Shown one piece after another: positions 44,359-53,290 of a stretch of 59,457 nucleotides of DNA (position 1 is the stretch's first letter; the number at the start of each line of letters is the position of its first letter). The position numbers and the translations under genes were made by a program. The stretch lies in the NCBI GenBank assembly GCA_030622115.1, contig JAUXGN010000016.1:1-59457 (forward strand), written 5' to 3'. The notes beneath the pieces are model-generated. The model ran no database searches. It saw nothing but the letters and a program-made list of their open reading frames with translations, and was not told where the DNA came from. The DNA comes from Candidatus Eiseniibacteriota bacterium (lineage in GTDB: Bacteria > Joyebacterota > Joyebacteria > Joyebacterales > Joyebacteraceae).

Positions 44359-46644
44359 ATGATTGATCGCAGAGAGATCGACAGCCTGAATTCGGTGCAG
44401 CAGAAGGCGGTCCGCCATGGAGACGGGCCGCTTCTTGTGCTTGCCGGAGCCGGCAGTGGGAAAACGCGCGTACTGACGTCCAGAATCGCATATCTGATCA
44501 CCGAGTGTGGTGTGAGCCCGCGCAGGATTCTCGCGGTGACCTTCACCAACAAGGCAGCCGAGGAGATGAAGAAGCGCGTGGCGGCTCTTGTTGGTGGGGG
44601 GAACGAGCGAGCCTGGATAGGGACCTTCCATTCCATCTGCGCCCGCATACTGCGAACGGAGGCCGACTGGGGTTGGTGGACGCGCGATTTTTCCATCTAC
44701 GATACGAGCGACCAGCTCGATCTGATCAAGACCTCAATGCTTCGCGTCGGCATCTCCGCGACGGTTCTGGCTCCGAAGGCCATTCTATCCGAGATCTCCA
44801 AGGCGAAGGATAGACTCCTCACTGCTGACGGATACGCGAAACGTGGCGGTGGTCGATTCGAGCAGGCTGTTTCCAAGATCTACGCGGAGTATGAGAAGGG
44901 ACTCGTGAAGAACAACGCCTTCGACTTCGACGATCTTATCATGCAGACCGTCGGCCTCCTGAGGCGAAACCTGGATCTCAAGAACAGCTACTCGTTGCGG
45001 TTCCTGCATGTTCTCGTGGATGAGTACCAGGACACGAGCCACGCGCAGTACGAACTCATAAGCATGCTCTCATCCCACCATCAGAACATATGCGTCGTTG
45101 GTGATGACGACCAGTCGATCTACGGCTGGCGCGGGGCCGACATCACGAACATCCTGGATTTCGAGAAGGACCACCCCGACGCCGTTGTTCTCAGGCTCGA
45201 ACAGAACTACCGTTCTACGGGACGCATACTCGCTGCGGCCCACGACGTCGTGAGCAACAACGAGCGGCGCAAGGAGAAGAAGCTCTGGACCGAGCGGGAG
45301 CATGGCGCTCCCGTCCGGCTCACACGCGTGTCGAACGAGTACCAGGAAGCCGACGCTATCAGGGACACCGTGCTCATGATCATGAGCGGACGTCCTCTGG
45401 CCTATCGGGACTTCGCTGTGCTCTACCGGACACACGCGCAGTCGAGGGTGATCGAGGATAGCCTTCGCAGGGCCGGAATCGCGTACGACATCATCGGCGG
45501 GGTCAGGTTCTACGAGCGTGCGGAGGTGAAGGACGTGCTGGCATACCTCCGCGTCATCATCAACCCCGCCGACGAGGTCAGCCTGAAGAGGATAATCAAC
45601 GTGCCTCCTCGCCGCGCCGGAGAGAAGAGCATCGAGAGGCTCGAGGAGTTCGCTGAAGCCGAGGGGATCCGGGTCATTGATGCGCTCGCAAGGGCCGGTG
45701 AGGTGGTGGGTATCCCGGCCGCTGCCAGGGACGGGATGGTGTCGTTGGAAGCGATGTTCGCCAGGTTGAGGAAGACGAGCGACGTTACCCCTGTCAATGA
45801 ACTCATCGATGATCTGCTCAATGAGTCCGGATACGTGACGTGGCTTGAGGGCAGACGCAGCGAGGAATCGGCGCAGCGGTTGGCCAACCTCGAAGAGCTC
45901 GTCTCCGCGGCAAGCGAGTTCATCGAGTTGAGCGGAGAAGGAACTCTGGGCGCATTCCTGGAGCAGGTCGCCCTCGTGGCCAACATCGATCAGTGGGAGG
46001 ATGGGGCCAATGCCGTCTCACTGATGACCCTCCACAGTGCGAAGGGGCTCGAGTTCACGATCGTTCTGATACCGGGCATGGAGGATGGGCTACTTCCCCA
46101 TGAATCTGCGTACGACGATGATGATGAGATGGAAGAGGAACGGCGTCTGTTCTATGTTGGGATGACGCGTGCCAAGGACGAGCTTCACCTGTTTGCGGCC
46201 GACACGCGGCGGCGCGGGAGCACAATGGACCTTCGGTCGGCATCGCGTTTTCTCCGCGAGATCGATCCAGAGCATGTCGAAGCGGTTTCGGTCGGCCCCA
46301 AGGCCCGGCGGGGTACGGGATCGTTCGGTCAGACGCAATTCGGCCGTCGTCGCGCGGCGAGCCCCACCAGTTCGCGTCGTTCAGCAGGTGCTACGCCGCC
46401 GCGTTCAGGCGCTGCGCCGCCGCGGGGGGATGTCTTCCCGGACTACGAGGGCATGTCTCAGGAAAGGATGGAGCTCAGAGTTGGAGCGCGAGTTCGCCAC
46501 GCGGCGTGGGGAGAGGGGATCGTGCTCGAGATCGCGGGCACGTCCGGCGACGCCATCGTGCGCGTGCGGTTCGGTGAGGGCGAGTCTGGAATAGAGAAGC
46601 GGATCATGCTAAGGTACGGCAAACTCGAACTGGTGAGTGACTGA
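44359..46644 (+). CDS. UvrD/PcrA-type ATP-dependent DNA helicase
   Basis: 761 aa from ATG 44359 with GGAGGGGCGGGG upstream; a GTG 3 bp after the previous stop would add 28 unconserved residues. SF1A motifs are LVLAGAGSGKTRVLTSRIAYLI (Walker A), FTNKAAEEMKKRV, GTFHSICARILR, VLVDEYQDTSHAQYEL, GDDDQSIYGWRGADITN, LEQNYRST, TLHSAKGLEFTIVLIPGMEDGLLPH and RRLFYVGMTRAKDELHL. The C terminus ends in an RVRHAAWGEGIVLEI tudor-like domain that binds RNA polymerase in PcrA. It acts in repair and replication-transcription conflicts. Confidence 0.95.
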   Translation: MIDRREIDSLNSVQQKAVRHGDGPLLVLAGAGSGKTRVLTSRIAYLITECGVSPRRILAVTFTNKAAEEMKKRVAALVGGGNERAWIGTFHSICARILRTEADWGWWTRDFSIYDTSDQLDLIKTSMLRVGISATVLAPKAILSEISKAKDRLLTADGYAKRGGGRFEQAVSKIYAEYEKGLVKNNAFDFDDLIMQTVGLLRRNLDLKNSYSLRFLHVLVDEYQDTSHAQYELISMLSSHHQNICVVGDDDQSIYGWRGADITNILDFEKDHPDAVVLRLEQNYRSTGRILAAAHDVVSNNERRKEKKLWTEREHGAPVRLTRVSNEYQEADAIRDTVLMIMSGRPLAYRDFAVLYRTHAQSRVIEDSLRRAGIAYDIIGGVRFYERAEVKDVLAYLRVIINPADEVSLKRIINVPPRRAGEKSIERLEEFAEAEGIRVIDALARAGEVVGIPAAARDGMVSLEAMFARLRKTSDVTPVNELIDDLLNESGYVTWLEGRRSEESAQRLANLEELVSAASEFIELSGEGTLGAFLEQVALVANIDQWEDGANAVSLMTLHSAKGLEFTIVLIPGMEDGLLPHESAYDDDDEMEEERRLFYVGMTRAKDELHLFAADTRRRGSTMDLRSASRFLREIDPEHVEAVSVGPKARRGTGSFGQTQFGRRRAASPTSSRRSAGATPPRSGAAPPRGDVFPDYEGMSQERMELRVGARVRHAAWGEGIVLEIAGTSGDAIVRVRFGEGESGIEKRIMLRYGKLELVSD

Positions 46645-46661
46645 CGACGGAGGCTACGGTA

Positions 46662-46955
46662 GTGGCGGCAACGACCGACGACATACGGCACATCGCCGCG
46701 CTCGCGAAGCTCTCGTTCTCCGATGACGAACTGGAGAGACTGACCAATGAGATGGACGCCATCCTGAACTACGTGGCCCAGCTGTCGGGAGCGAAGCTCG
46801 ATGGTGTTGATCCCGCCTTCGCTCTCCTTCGCCGCGACAACGTTTTTCGTGAGGATCGAGTTGGGGAGATGCTCAAACCGGATGACGCCCTCTCAAATGC
46901 ACCCGATCGGGACGAGGATTTCTTCCGTGTTCCCGGGTTCTTGCCGGAAGGCTGA
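46662..46955 (+). CDS. gatC: Aspartyl/glutamyl-tRNA amidotransferase subunit C
   Basis: 97 aa from GTG 46662 with CGGAGG upstream. IRHIAALAKLSFSDDELERLTNEMDAILNYVAQL at the N terminus and the LRRDNV and APDRDEDFFRVPGFL end match GatC. It wraps the GatA-GatB pair that converts Glu-tRNA-Gln and Asp-tRNA-Asn to the amidated forms. Its stop codon lies in the first unit of a 35-bp tandem repeat. Confidence 0.95.
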   Translation: MAATTDDIRHIAALAKLSFSDDELERLTNEMDAILNYVAQLSGAKLDGVDPAFALLRRDNVFREDRVGEMLKPDDALSNAPDRDEDFFRVPGFLPEG

Positions 46956-47049
46956 CATCCGCGGGCGGCGCCCATATCTCACATTCATGACATCCGCGGG
47001 CGGCGTCCATATCTCACGTTCATGACATCCGCGGGCGGTGTCCGCACAC
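46953..47049. repeat. 35-bp tandem repeat between gatC and gatA
   Basis: Units at 46953-46987 and 46988-47022 differ at only two positions, and a third partial unit begins at 47023. Each begins TGACATCCGCGGGCGG and has a CCGCGG palindrome. The array starts exactly at the gatC stop codon and ends just before the gatA start. A 35-bp unit is not a multiple of three. Confidence 0.95.
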
Positions 47050-47056
47050 GAGGCCC

Positions 47057-48541
47057 ATGGAACTCCACGAACTGACATTCAGCGAGGCTCGCCGCGGTCT
47101 TGAGGAAGGGACATTCTCGGCACGTGATCTGGTCGAGTCTGCCTTGGGCAGGATCGAAGGCGTCGAGCATTCACTCAACGCCTTCATTCGTGTTCGCGAG
47201 AGGGATGATCTGCTGGTTGAGGCCGGCAAGACAGATGCGGCTCGCGCGCGCGGTGAGGAACTCGGTCCGCTGGCAGGGATCCCCGTGGCAGTGAAGGACA
47301 ACATCTCGACGCGCGGACTCGGAACCACGTGCGCGTCCCGAATCCTGGCCGGGTATGATCCACCCTATGACGCGACGGCCGTAGAGCGACTCCGGGATGC
47401 GGGCGCGATTACTGTGGGGAAGACCAATCTCGACGAATTCGCAATGGGCTCGTCGAATGAGCACTCAGCCTACGGCGCCGTCAGAAACCCCTGGGATCCG
47501 GGTCGCGTACCGGGTGGCTCGAGTGGCGGCTCAGCAGCGGCGGTTGCGGCCGGCGAGGCTGTCCTGGCTCTTGGGACCGACACAGGCGGATCGGTGCGGC
47601 AGCCGGCTGGATTCTGTGGGATCGTGGGTGTGAAACCGAGCTACGGACGTGTTTCCCGCTACGGCCTCGTTGCATTCGCTTCGTCCTTCGATCAGATCGG
47701 CACGATGTCGCGAGACGTTGACGGCGCAGCCGAGCTTCTCGCCGCGATCTCGGGAGCGGATTCCCGCGATGCGACCACGTCGGAGGTAGACGTGCCGGAG
47801 TACACGGGCTTGGTGACGGGAAACCTGAGCGGAGTGCGTGTCGGTGTTCCGCGAGAGTCGACCGGAGAAGGTGTGGATCCAGAGGTTGCCGAAGCGGTGC
47901 TTGCTGCCGTCGATGTGATGCGCTCCCTGGGCGCGGATGTGGATGAACTCAAGCTTGAGCACAGCGAGCACGCAGTGGCATCCTACTACCTGGTCGCGAA
48001 CGCGGAGGCTTCGTCAAACCTGGCTCGATACGACGGCTTGAGCTATGGCCATCGAGCGCAGGGAGCGGATGGTTTGGATGAGATCGTAGTGAGGACCCGG
48101 AGCGAGGATTTCGGCGCCGAGGTGAAGCGGCGGATCATGCTCGGGACCTACGCGCTCGCCTCCGGATACTACGATGACTATTACTTGAGAGCGCAGCGGG
48201 TTCGGACACTGATAGCCAACGACTTCGCAAGCGCGTTTGAGCGCTTCGACGTGATCGTGACGCCGACTTCGCCCACGCCGGCGTTCCGCTTGCGTGAGCA
48301 CGCGGACGACCCGCTCGCGATGTATCTCTCTGACGTCTTCACAGTTCCGGCCAATCTCGCAGGAATCGCCGCACTATCCATGCCATGTGGACTGAGCAGC
48401 ACGGGACTCCCCGTCGGTCTTCAGATCACAGCGAACAGATTCATGGAGCCGATGATGTTCCGCGTCGCGCGCGAGTATGAGGCGGCGTCGGGTGTCCGCC
48501 TTCGCGTTCCCGAGGTGAAGAGGACGGAGAGAGACGCATGA
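47057..48541 (+). CDS. gatA: Aspartyl/glutamyl-tRNA amidotransferase subunit A
   Basis: 494-aa amidase-signature enzyme. The Ser-cisSer-Lys triad comes from AVKDNISTRGL (Lys), GGSSGGSAAAVAAGEAVLALGTDTGGSVRQPAGFCG (both Ser). It generates ammonia from glutamine for GatB. ATG 47057 lies just after the repeat array and has no strong ribosome-binding site (CACGAGG is the best). The gene overlaps gatB by 4 bp. Confidence 0.97.
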   Translation: MELHELTFSEARRGLEEGTFSARDLVESALGRIEGVEHSLNAFIRVRERDDLLVEAGKTDAARARGEELGPLAGIPVAVKDNISTRGLGTTCASRILAGYDPPYDATAVERLRDAGAITVGKTNLDEFAMGSSNEHSAYGAVRNPWDPGRVPGGSSGGSAAAVAAGEAVLALGTDTGGSVRQPAGFCGIVGVKPSYGRVSRYGLVAFASSFDQIGTMSRDVDGAAELLAAISGADSRDATTSEVDVPEYTGLVTGNLSGVRVGVPRESTGEGVDPEVAEAVLAAVDVMRSLGADVDELKLEHSEHAVASYYLVANAEASSNLARYDGLSYGHRAQGADGLDEIVVRTRSEDFGAEVKRRIMLGTYALASGYYDDYYLRAQRVRTLIANDFASAFERFDVIVTPTSPTPAFRLREHADDPLAMYLSDVFTVPANLAGIAALSMPCGLSSTGLPVGLQITANRFMEPMMFRVAREYEAASGVRLRVPEVKRTERDA

Positions 48542-50136
48542 TGCGTGATGTGGCCATCGGGTTTGAGGTTCATGCGCAGCTTGCTACTGTGACCAAGATC
48601 TTCTGCGCATGTGCGAACGAGTCCGGTGGGGCGCCTAACAGCCGGGTCTGCCCCGTCTGCCTCGGTCTTCCAGGAGCGCTTCCCGTTCTGAATCGTGAGG
48701 CCGTCGAACTTGGTATCCGCGTTGCGCTCGCCTTGGAGTCTGACATCACCGCACGCTCATCCTTCGCAAGGAAGAACTACTTCTATCCTGACCTGCCGAA
48801 GGGCTATCAGATAACGCAGCACCGGACCACGCTCGCCACCGGTGGGCATGTAGATGTGGACGTTCAAGGGACCAGGAAGCTCGTCGGCATCCGTGACATC
48901 CACATTGAGGAAGACGCGGGGAAGACCGTGCACGCACCGTTCTCGAAGAACGCGCGCGGTTCGGGTTCAGTCGGCCTCGTGGACATGAACAGATGCGGTG
49001 TCCCGCTCGTGGAGATTGTGAGCGAGCCCGACATCTCGAGCATCGAGGAAGCCGACGCATATCTCAGGAAGCTCTACCAGATCCTCATCTATCTCGGAGT
49101 CACCGCGGGCGAGCTCCACCGGGGTAACGTCCGGTTCGACACGAACGTCTCGATCAGGAACGCCGTCGATGGTTCGCTTGGAACACCGTGCGAGATCAAG
49201 AACCTGAACTCGTTCAAGTCTGCCGGACGTGCGCTCTTGTTCGAGATCGAGCGCCAGTCCCGCGTCCTTGATGCGGGCGGGACGATTGAGCATGAGACGC
49301 TCCTCTGGGACGATCGCGCGGAGCGCGCGCTGCCGATGCGTTCCAAAGAGGAAGCTTCCGACTACCGTTACTTCCCGGAGCCGGATCTCGGCGACCTGGT
49401 CATCGGGGATGATTGGATCGACTTTGTGAGGCGGTTCATGCCGGAGCCGCCCGACGAGCATGCTCTTAGATTCCGCAATTGGTATGGGCTCAGAGATGAC
49501 ACAGCGCGTGTGCTCACGGCGGAACCGACCGTGGCTATCTACTTCGAGGATACTCTTGCGAACCTGCTTCGTGTGCTCGGTCTGGCGCCCGATAGCATCG
49601 TGAATCCAGCCTCAAGGCTTCTTGCGATTTCTGTTGAGGCTCGGGAGAAGATGTCGGTGGTGTTCTCGGAGATGGAGGGCATCAGTCCGGAGCGGCTCCC
49701 CGAACTGGCGGAGGTCACTGCCAACTGGGTGACTGTAATGGTCGGAGCGTGGGTCAACGAGAACGGCGTGGACCTGAAGACGCTGGCGCTGTCTTGTCTG
49801 CCTGCCGCGCGCCTCGCAGAGGTCATCGCTGCGAGGGTGCGGGGGACCGTAAATGAGCCGGCCGCAAAGCGTCTTCTCGTCGCGGCGATCGACTCGTCCG
49901 AGCCTGTGGATGAGTTGCTGGAACGGCTCGATCTCACACAGGTGACGGATGCGAGCACCATTGAGACTCTCGTCACGGATGTGCTTCTTCTGCACCCTGC
50001 TGAGGTCGAGCGCCTGAGAGCGGGCGAGGAGAAGCTCATCCGATTCCTCGTCGGGCAGGTGATGAAGCACTCAGGCGGCAAGGCCGACCCGGTCCTCGTG
50101 GGTGAGACCCTCGCAAAACTGCTCGGGATAGAGTGA
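48538..50136 (+). CDS. gatB: Aspartyl/glutamyl-tRNA amidotransferase subunit B
   Basis: 532 aa, longer than the usual ~480. IGFEVHAQLATVTKIFCACANESGGAPNSRVCPVCLGLPGALPVLN with its zinc Cys residues, FYPDLPKGYQITQ and IHIEEDAGK are all GatB. The C-terminal YqeY-like tRNA-binding domain ends at GGKADPVLVGETLAKLLGI. ATG ATG at 48538 overlaps the gatA stop. The presence of GatCAB suggests indirect Gln-tRNA and/or Asn-tRNA formation in this organism. Confidence 0.97.
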   Translation: MMRDVAIGFEVHAQLATVTKIFCACANESGGAPNSRVCPVCLGLPGALPVLNREAVELGIRVALALESDITARSSFARKNYFYPDLPKGYQITQHRTTLATGGHVDVDVQGTRKLVGIRDIHIEEDAGKTVHAPFSKNARGSGSVGLVDMNRCGVPLVEIVSEPDISSIEEADAYLRKLYQILIYLGVTAGELHRGNVRFDTNVSIRNAVDGSLGTPCEIKNLNSFKSAGRALLFEIERQSRVLDAGGTIEHETLLWDDRAERALPMRSKEEASDYRYFPEPDLGDLVIGDDWIDFVRRFMPEPPDEHALRFRNWYGLRDDTARVLTAEPTVAIYFEDTLANLLRVLGLAPDSIVNPASRLLAISVEAREKMSVVFSEMEGISPERLPELAEVTANWVTVMVGAWVNENGVDLKTLALSCLPAARLAEVIAARVRGTVNEPAAKRLLVAAIDSSEPVDELLERLDLTQVTDASTIETLVTDVLLLHPAEVERLRAGEEKLIRFLVGQVMKHSGGKADPVLVGETLAKLLGIE

Positions 50137-50175
50137 GCCCCGATGCTGGTGCACCGGGGCCCTCTCTACCTGCAA
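50137..50175 (+). terminator. Candidate terminator after gatB
   Basis: GCCCCG (50137-50142) pairs with CGGGGC (50155-50160), with an inner TGC/GCA helix and a TGGT loop, followed by pyrimidine-rich CCTCTCTACCT. It begins one base after the gatB stop and lies between convergent genes. Confidence 0.6.
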
Positions 50176-50243
50176 TGAACCATCTGAGTGACTGAAGGTG
50201 TGACCGAACGCGTGACTTAGGGCGCACCCAAGACGTCCTCGAG

Positions 50244-52331
50244 TTACTTCAAAAGAACCATCCTCCTGATGTCGGTCTCTTCACCAGCCTGAAGCCTGCA
50301 GAAGTAGACGCCTGAGGCAACGCTCTTGCCGGCGGCATCGGTTCCATCCCACGCGACCTCATGATCTCCGGGGGCCAACTCGCCGGCTCTAAGGAGCGTT
50401 CTTACGACGCGGCCTGCGGCATCGTAGACGACGATGTCTACAGGTGACGGCTGTCCAAGCTGGAAGGCCACCATGGTCCTTGGGTTGAATGGGTTGGGGG
50501 ATATGCCGAGGATCCTGCTGCCACGCAGCGGAACGTCGGAATCGATCCCGGACGATTCACTGTTGAGCTCGTGCGTACAGACGAGCGAATAGCTCTGCGA
50601 GCTCGCAAGCGCGCCCTTGTGGGATACGACGATGCGGAATTCACCCTCGGTGTAGCTGTCGAGGAAGACCTGCTCTGTGACGTCTCTCGCATTGTCGCCG
50701 GTCCCCGGAGCGTTGCCGGGGTTGGACGGGTCGAGAAGGTACGGCTCGTACGTGTCGAGAGCCGGGTAGGTCTGGAGGCGGAGGTCAAGATCATTCACGA
50801 GCATCGCATCAGTCGGGTCGAGTGCCGGGGCCGCGGGCGTGCCGGGAGGGTCGGTCCATGCCAGCGTTACACGAATGGGCGCAAGACCGTCGGCCTCCAC
50901 GTAGTAGATGTCCGATTCACCGTCAGAGAGGGAGTCCTCGATAACGACCTCCGTCCCCGCGCCATCCTCAGAGATGAGCTCCGCAGCCGTCTGAGCGTTG
51001 AGAAGCCCCCAGCCATGCTTGAAGTCGGGGCCATCGTAGTCGCCGGCCTCGTCCGCCGTCTGGACCAGGATGGCCTTCATTGTTGAAGCCAGCGGAGTCT
51101 CGTCCGAGTGTGTGCCCTCGTAGTGACGAACGAGCAGGTTGAGTGCTCCGGCGAGATTGGGTGTGCTCATCGACGTTCCGCTGTACGATGCGTATGAAGA
51201 ACTCCCGCTGTCCGTGCACGAGTAGAGCCCGATACCGTTCGCCACGAGATCGGGCTTGATGCGCCCGTCATCGGTCGGTCCGTATCCGCTGAAGGATGCC
51301 ATCACCACATCTCCGGGAGTACTGTATCCCCCCGGAATATCCTCAACTGCTCCCACCGTGATTATATTCTTCGCGGTCGTGAGCCAGGAGACTGTGTCAT
51401 AGCCCGAGTCCCAGCCGTCCGCGTTCCGGACTGTAGTGCTCCAGACCCAGTCCTCCGCGTCGTTGTCCCAGGCGTAATGCCCGTCTCCCGGATCGGGTCC
51501 GTCGTCGTTGCGGTCATTGCCGGCCGACTTGCAGATCGTGTAGTAGGGAGCGTCGTAGGCTATCTGGTCCCACGCCTGTGCGCTCTCGCCGTAGTAGCCG
51601 AACCCGTAATCCTCGACCTCGCTGATATCCGTATCGCCGAACCAGTACCAGTCCGATGACGCCCATCCCCATCGCCATCCCGTCACAAATCCGTACGAGT
51701 GGCTGGAGATGTTCATGCCGGCCGCTGCCGCCGTGGCCATCTCGGTGTCGGCGTCGTCCCAATCGTAGGCGGCGATCGTGGCCGCGAACGACATGCCCTG
51801 CGCGTCGCTCTCGATGCCTTCGGCGATCATCGTACCGGCGACGTGTGTGGAGTGATAGTGCGTCCCGCCGGGGGAGTCGATCTGAGTAGCGCGTCCTGTG
51901 AACTCCTGATGGGTGAGCAGTACACCACCCGCATCCCACACGCCCAGCTCTCCAAGTACCGTTCCGGACCCATCGAGCGAGAGCCCCGCCGATCCCCCGG
52001 GCCAGACCTCGTCGGCCGATACGGTCTCGGCCGCGATGAGATTGTCGGTCTCGTAGAAACGGGGCACGCCGGCTTCGTCAACGAACATCAATTCGATATC
52101 CCGGTCGGCATTGAGTTCTGCCTGCGGTCCGGTCTCGGTCCCACTCAGTTTTGAGAAGAGTTCCCCGCGAAGCGATGCCAATCGGGTCTGAAGTCGCTCC
52201 GCCAGTTCCTCGAGTCTTGAGATCTGCGTGGCCGGCCGGGCAGAAGCTGGTGCCACGGATGTGGCAGACAGAGTTACCGCCAGAACTGCGATCATGAACA
52301 GTCTCGAAGGAAACCAAGTTCTTCGATGCAA
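50244..52331 (-). CDS. Secreted subtilisin-like (S8) protease with FlgD-type C-terminal sorting domain
   Basis: 695 aa from TTG 52331, chosen because GGAGGG lies 5 nt upstream and a good signal peptide (RRTWFPSRLF MIAVLAVTLSATSVAPASA) begins there. The S8 triad is visible: Asp133 in LGVWDAGG, His163 in HYHSTHVAGTM and Ser387 in YSGTSMSTPNLAG; the oxyanion Asn is in KSAGNDRND. A proprotein-convertase-like beta domain follows. The last ~85 residues form the FlgD-Ig-like sorting domain (LGISPNPFNPRTMVAF, YDAAGRVVRTLLRAGEL, WDGTDAAGKSVASGVYFCRL, MVLLK). That domain is typical of secreted proteins in FCB candidate phyla and may target a type IX-like pathway. It is an extracellular or surface protease. 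Confidence 0.9.
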   Translation of the reverse strand: MHRRTWFPSRLFMIAVLAVTLSATSVAPASARPATQISRLEELAERLQTRLASLRGELFSKLSGTETGPQAELNADRDIELMFVDEAGVPRFYETDNLIAAETVSADEVWPGGSAGLSLDGSGTVLGELGVWDAGGVLLTHQEFTGRATQIDSPGGTHYHSTHVAGTMIAEGIESDAQGMSFAATIAAYDWDDADTEMATAAAAGMNISSHSYGFVTGWRWGWASSDWYWFGDTDISEVEDYGFGYYGESAQAWDQIAYDAPYYTICKSAGNDRNDDGPDPGDGHYAWDNDAEDWVWSTTVRNADGWDSGYDTVSWLTTAKNIITVGAVEDIPGGYSTPGDVVMASFSGYGPTDDGRIKPDLVANGIGLYSCTDSGSSSYASYSGTSMSTPNLAGALNLLVRHYEGTHSDETPLASTMKAILVQTADEAGDYDGPDFKHGWGLLNAQTAAELISEDGAGTEVVIEDSLSDGESDIYYVEADGLAPIRVTLAWTDPPGTPAAPALDPTDAMLVNDLDLRLQTYPALDTYEPYLLDPSNPGNAPGTGDNARDVTEQVFLDSYTEGEFRIVVSHKGALASSQSYSLVCTHELNSESSGIDSDVPLRGSRILGISPNPFNPRTMVAFQLGQPSPVDIVVYDAAGRVVRTLLRAGELAPGDHEVAWDGTDAAGKSVASGVYFCRLQAGEETDIRRMVLLK

Positions 52332-52597
52332 GGAGACCCTCCGCGCTAGGGGCGAAACAGACGCCCGACAGGTGCATGACAACTTCTACTACCATTGTAC
52401 CACGTTTCGGGGTGTGATTCCCCATGTCTTTCGATTGCGCTCTCCGCTTCAAGTTTCACAAGCGTGCCTGCGCTCTCCGCAAAAGGAGCACTGTTCCTTC
52501 CGGCTTGCCTTGATCGCGTGGGAGTCGTACCGTGTTTTGGGAGATGGGCGGTCAGCGCGGCCGTCCACGCGTTCCTCACCTTGCAAAGGGGCAGGAT

Positions 52598-53290
52598 ATG
52601 AAACGACCGCACGGTGTCTTGGCTGGTCTCACGGCGATCACGGTACTTATGATCACTCTGACGGCGGGCAGTCCGTCGTGTGTGGCGGCAGCAGAGATGA
52701 CACCCATCATCTCCGCCATCGAGGCAGGGGAGCACATTGGTGAGTACACAACGGTCTGCGGAATCGTGAAGAGCGCGGTGCACCTTTCGCGGTCCACGGG
52801 GCAACCGACATTCTTGAACCTTGGCAGACCGTATCCCGACCAGCCGTTCACTGTTGTCATCTGGGGCTCGACGAGAGCTCTGTTTGAGCGCTCACCGGAG
52901 TCGCTTTTCGACGGACGCCGCATATGCGTCACGGGGACCGTCGTGACCCACAAGGGAAAGCCCCAGATCGTGGTCGACGACCCGGGGCAGATCGAACTCG
53001 CTGATACGGTGCTTCCCATCGAACTCAGCTATCTGGAGAAGGTTCTTGTGAAGGTAGTCATGGCATCGCTCGGTCAAGATGTCAACTACGGTTCAGGGGA
53101 CTGGGACGAGGATGCCTCCCGGGCGCTCACTGAGTTTCAGGATGCGGAAGGGCTCGAACCGACGGGGCTACCCGATGCGGCGACGCTCCGCGCGCTCGCC
53201 GACGGCGTGATAGGGATTCCTCCGGACGATCAGACGATGATCATCCGACTCCTGCTCTTCAGTCTTGCGCAGCGGGAGGAAGAGCGCTAG
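52598..53290 (+). CDS. Exported OB-fold plus peptidoglycan-binding-domain protein
   Basis: 230 aa from ATG 52598 after GGGGCAGG. A signal peptide is followed by an OB fold (YTTVCGIVKSAVHLSRSTGQPTFLNLGRPYPDQPFTVVIWG... FDGRRICVTGTVV) of the kind found with micrococcal-nuclease-type and nucleic-acid-binding exported proteins. The C terminus has a PG_binding_1 domain (DEDASRALTEFQDAEGLEPTGLPDAATLRAL). The pair suggests a periplasmic protein anchored to the wall, function unknown. Its last 32 bp overlap the convergent EEP gene. Confidence 0.7.
   Translation: MKRPHGVLAGLTAITVLMITLTAGSPSCVAAAEMTPIISAIEAGEHIGEYTTVCGIVKSAVHLSRSTGQPTFLNLGRPYPDQPFTVVIWGSTRALFERSPESLFDGRRICVTGTVVTHKGKPQIVVDDPGQIELADTVLPIELSYLEKVLVKVVMASLGQDVNYGSGDWDEDASRALTEFQDAEGLEPTGLPDAATLRALADGVIGIPPDDQTMIIRLLLFSLAQREEER

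Noticed and set aside
46953-47049. CRISPR-like array
   Set aside because: The units are directly adjacent, without unique spacers, and no cas genes are present. It is a tandem repeat.
52394-52399. TACAAT (minus strand) as -10 box for the subtilase gene
   Set aside because: No -35 box is found at 15-19 bp, so support is too thin to list as a promoter.
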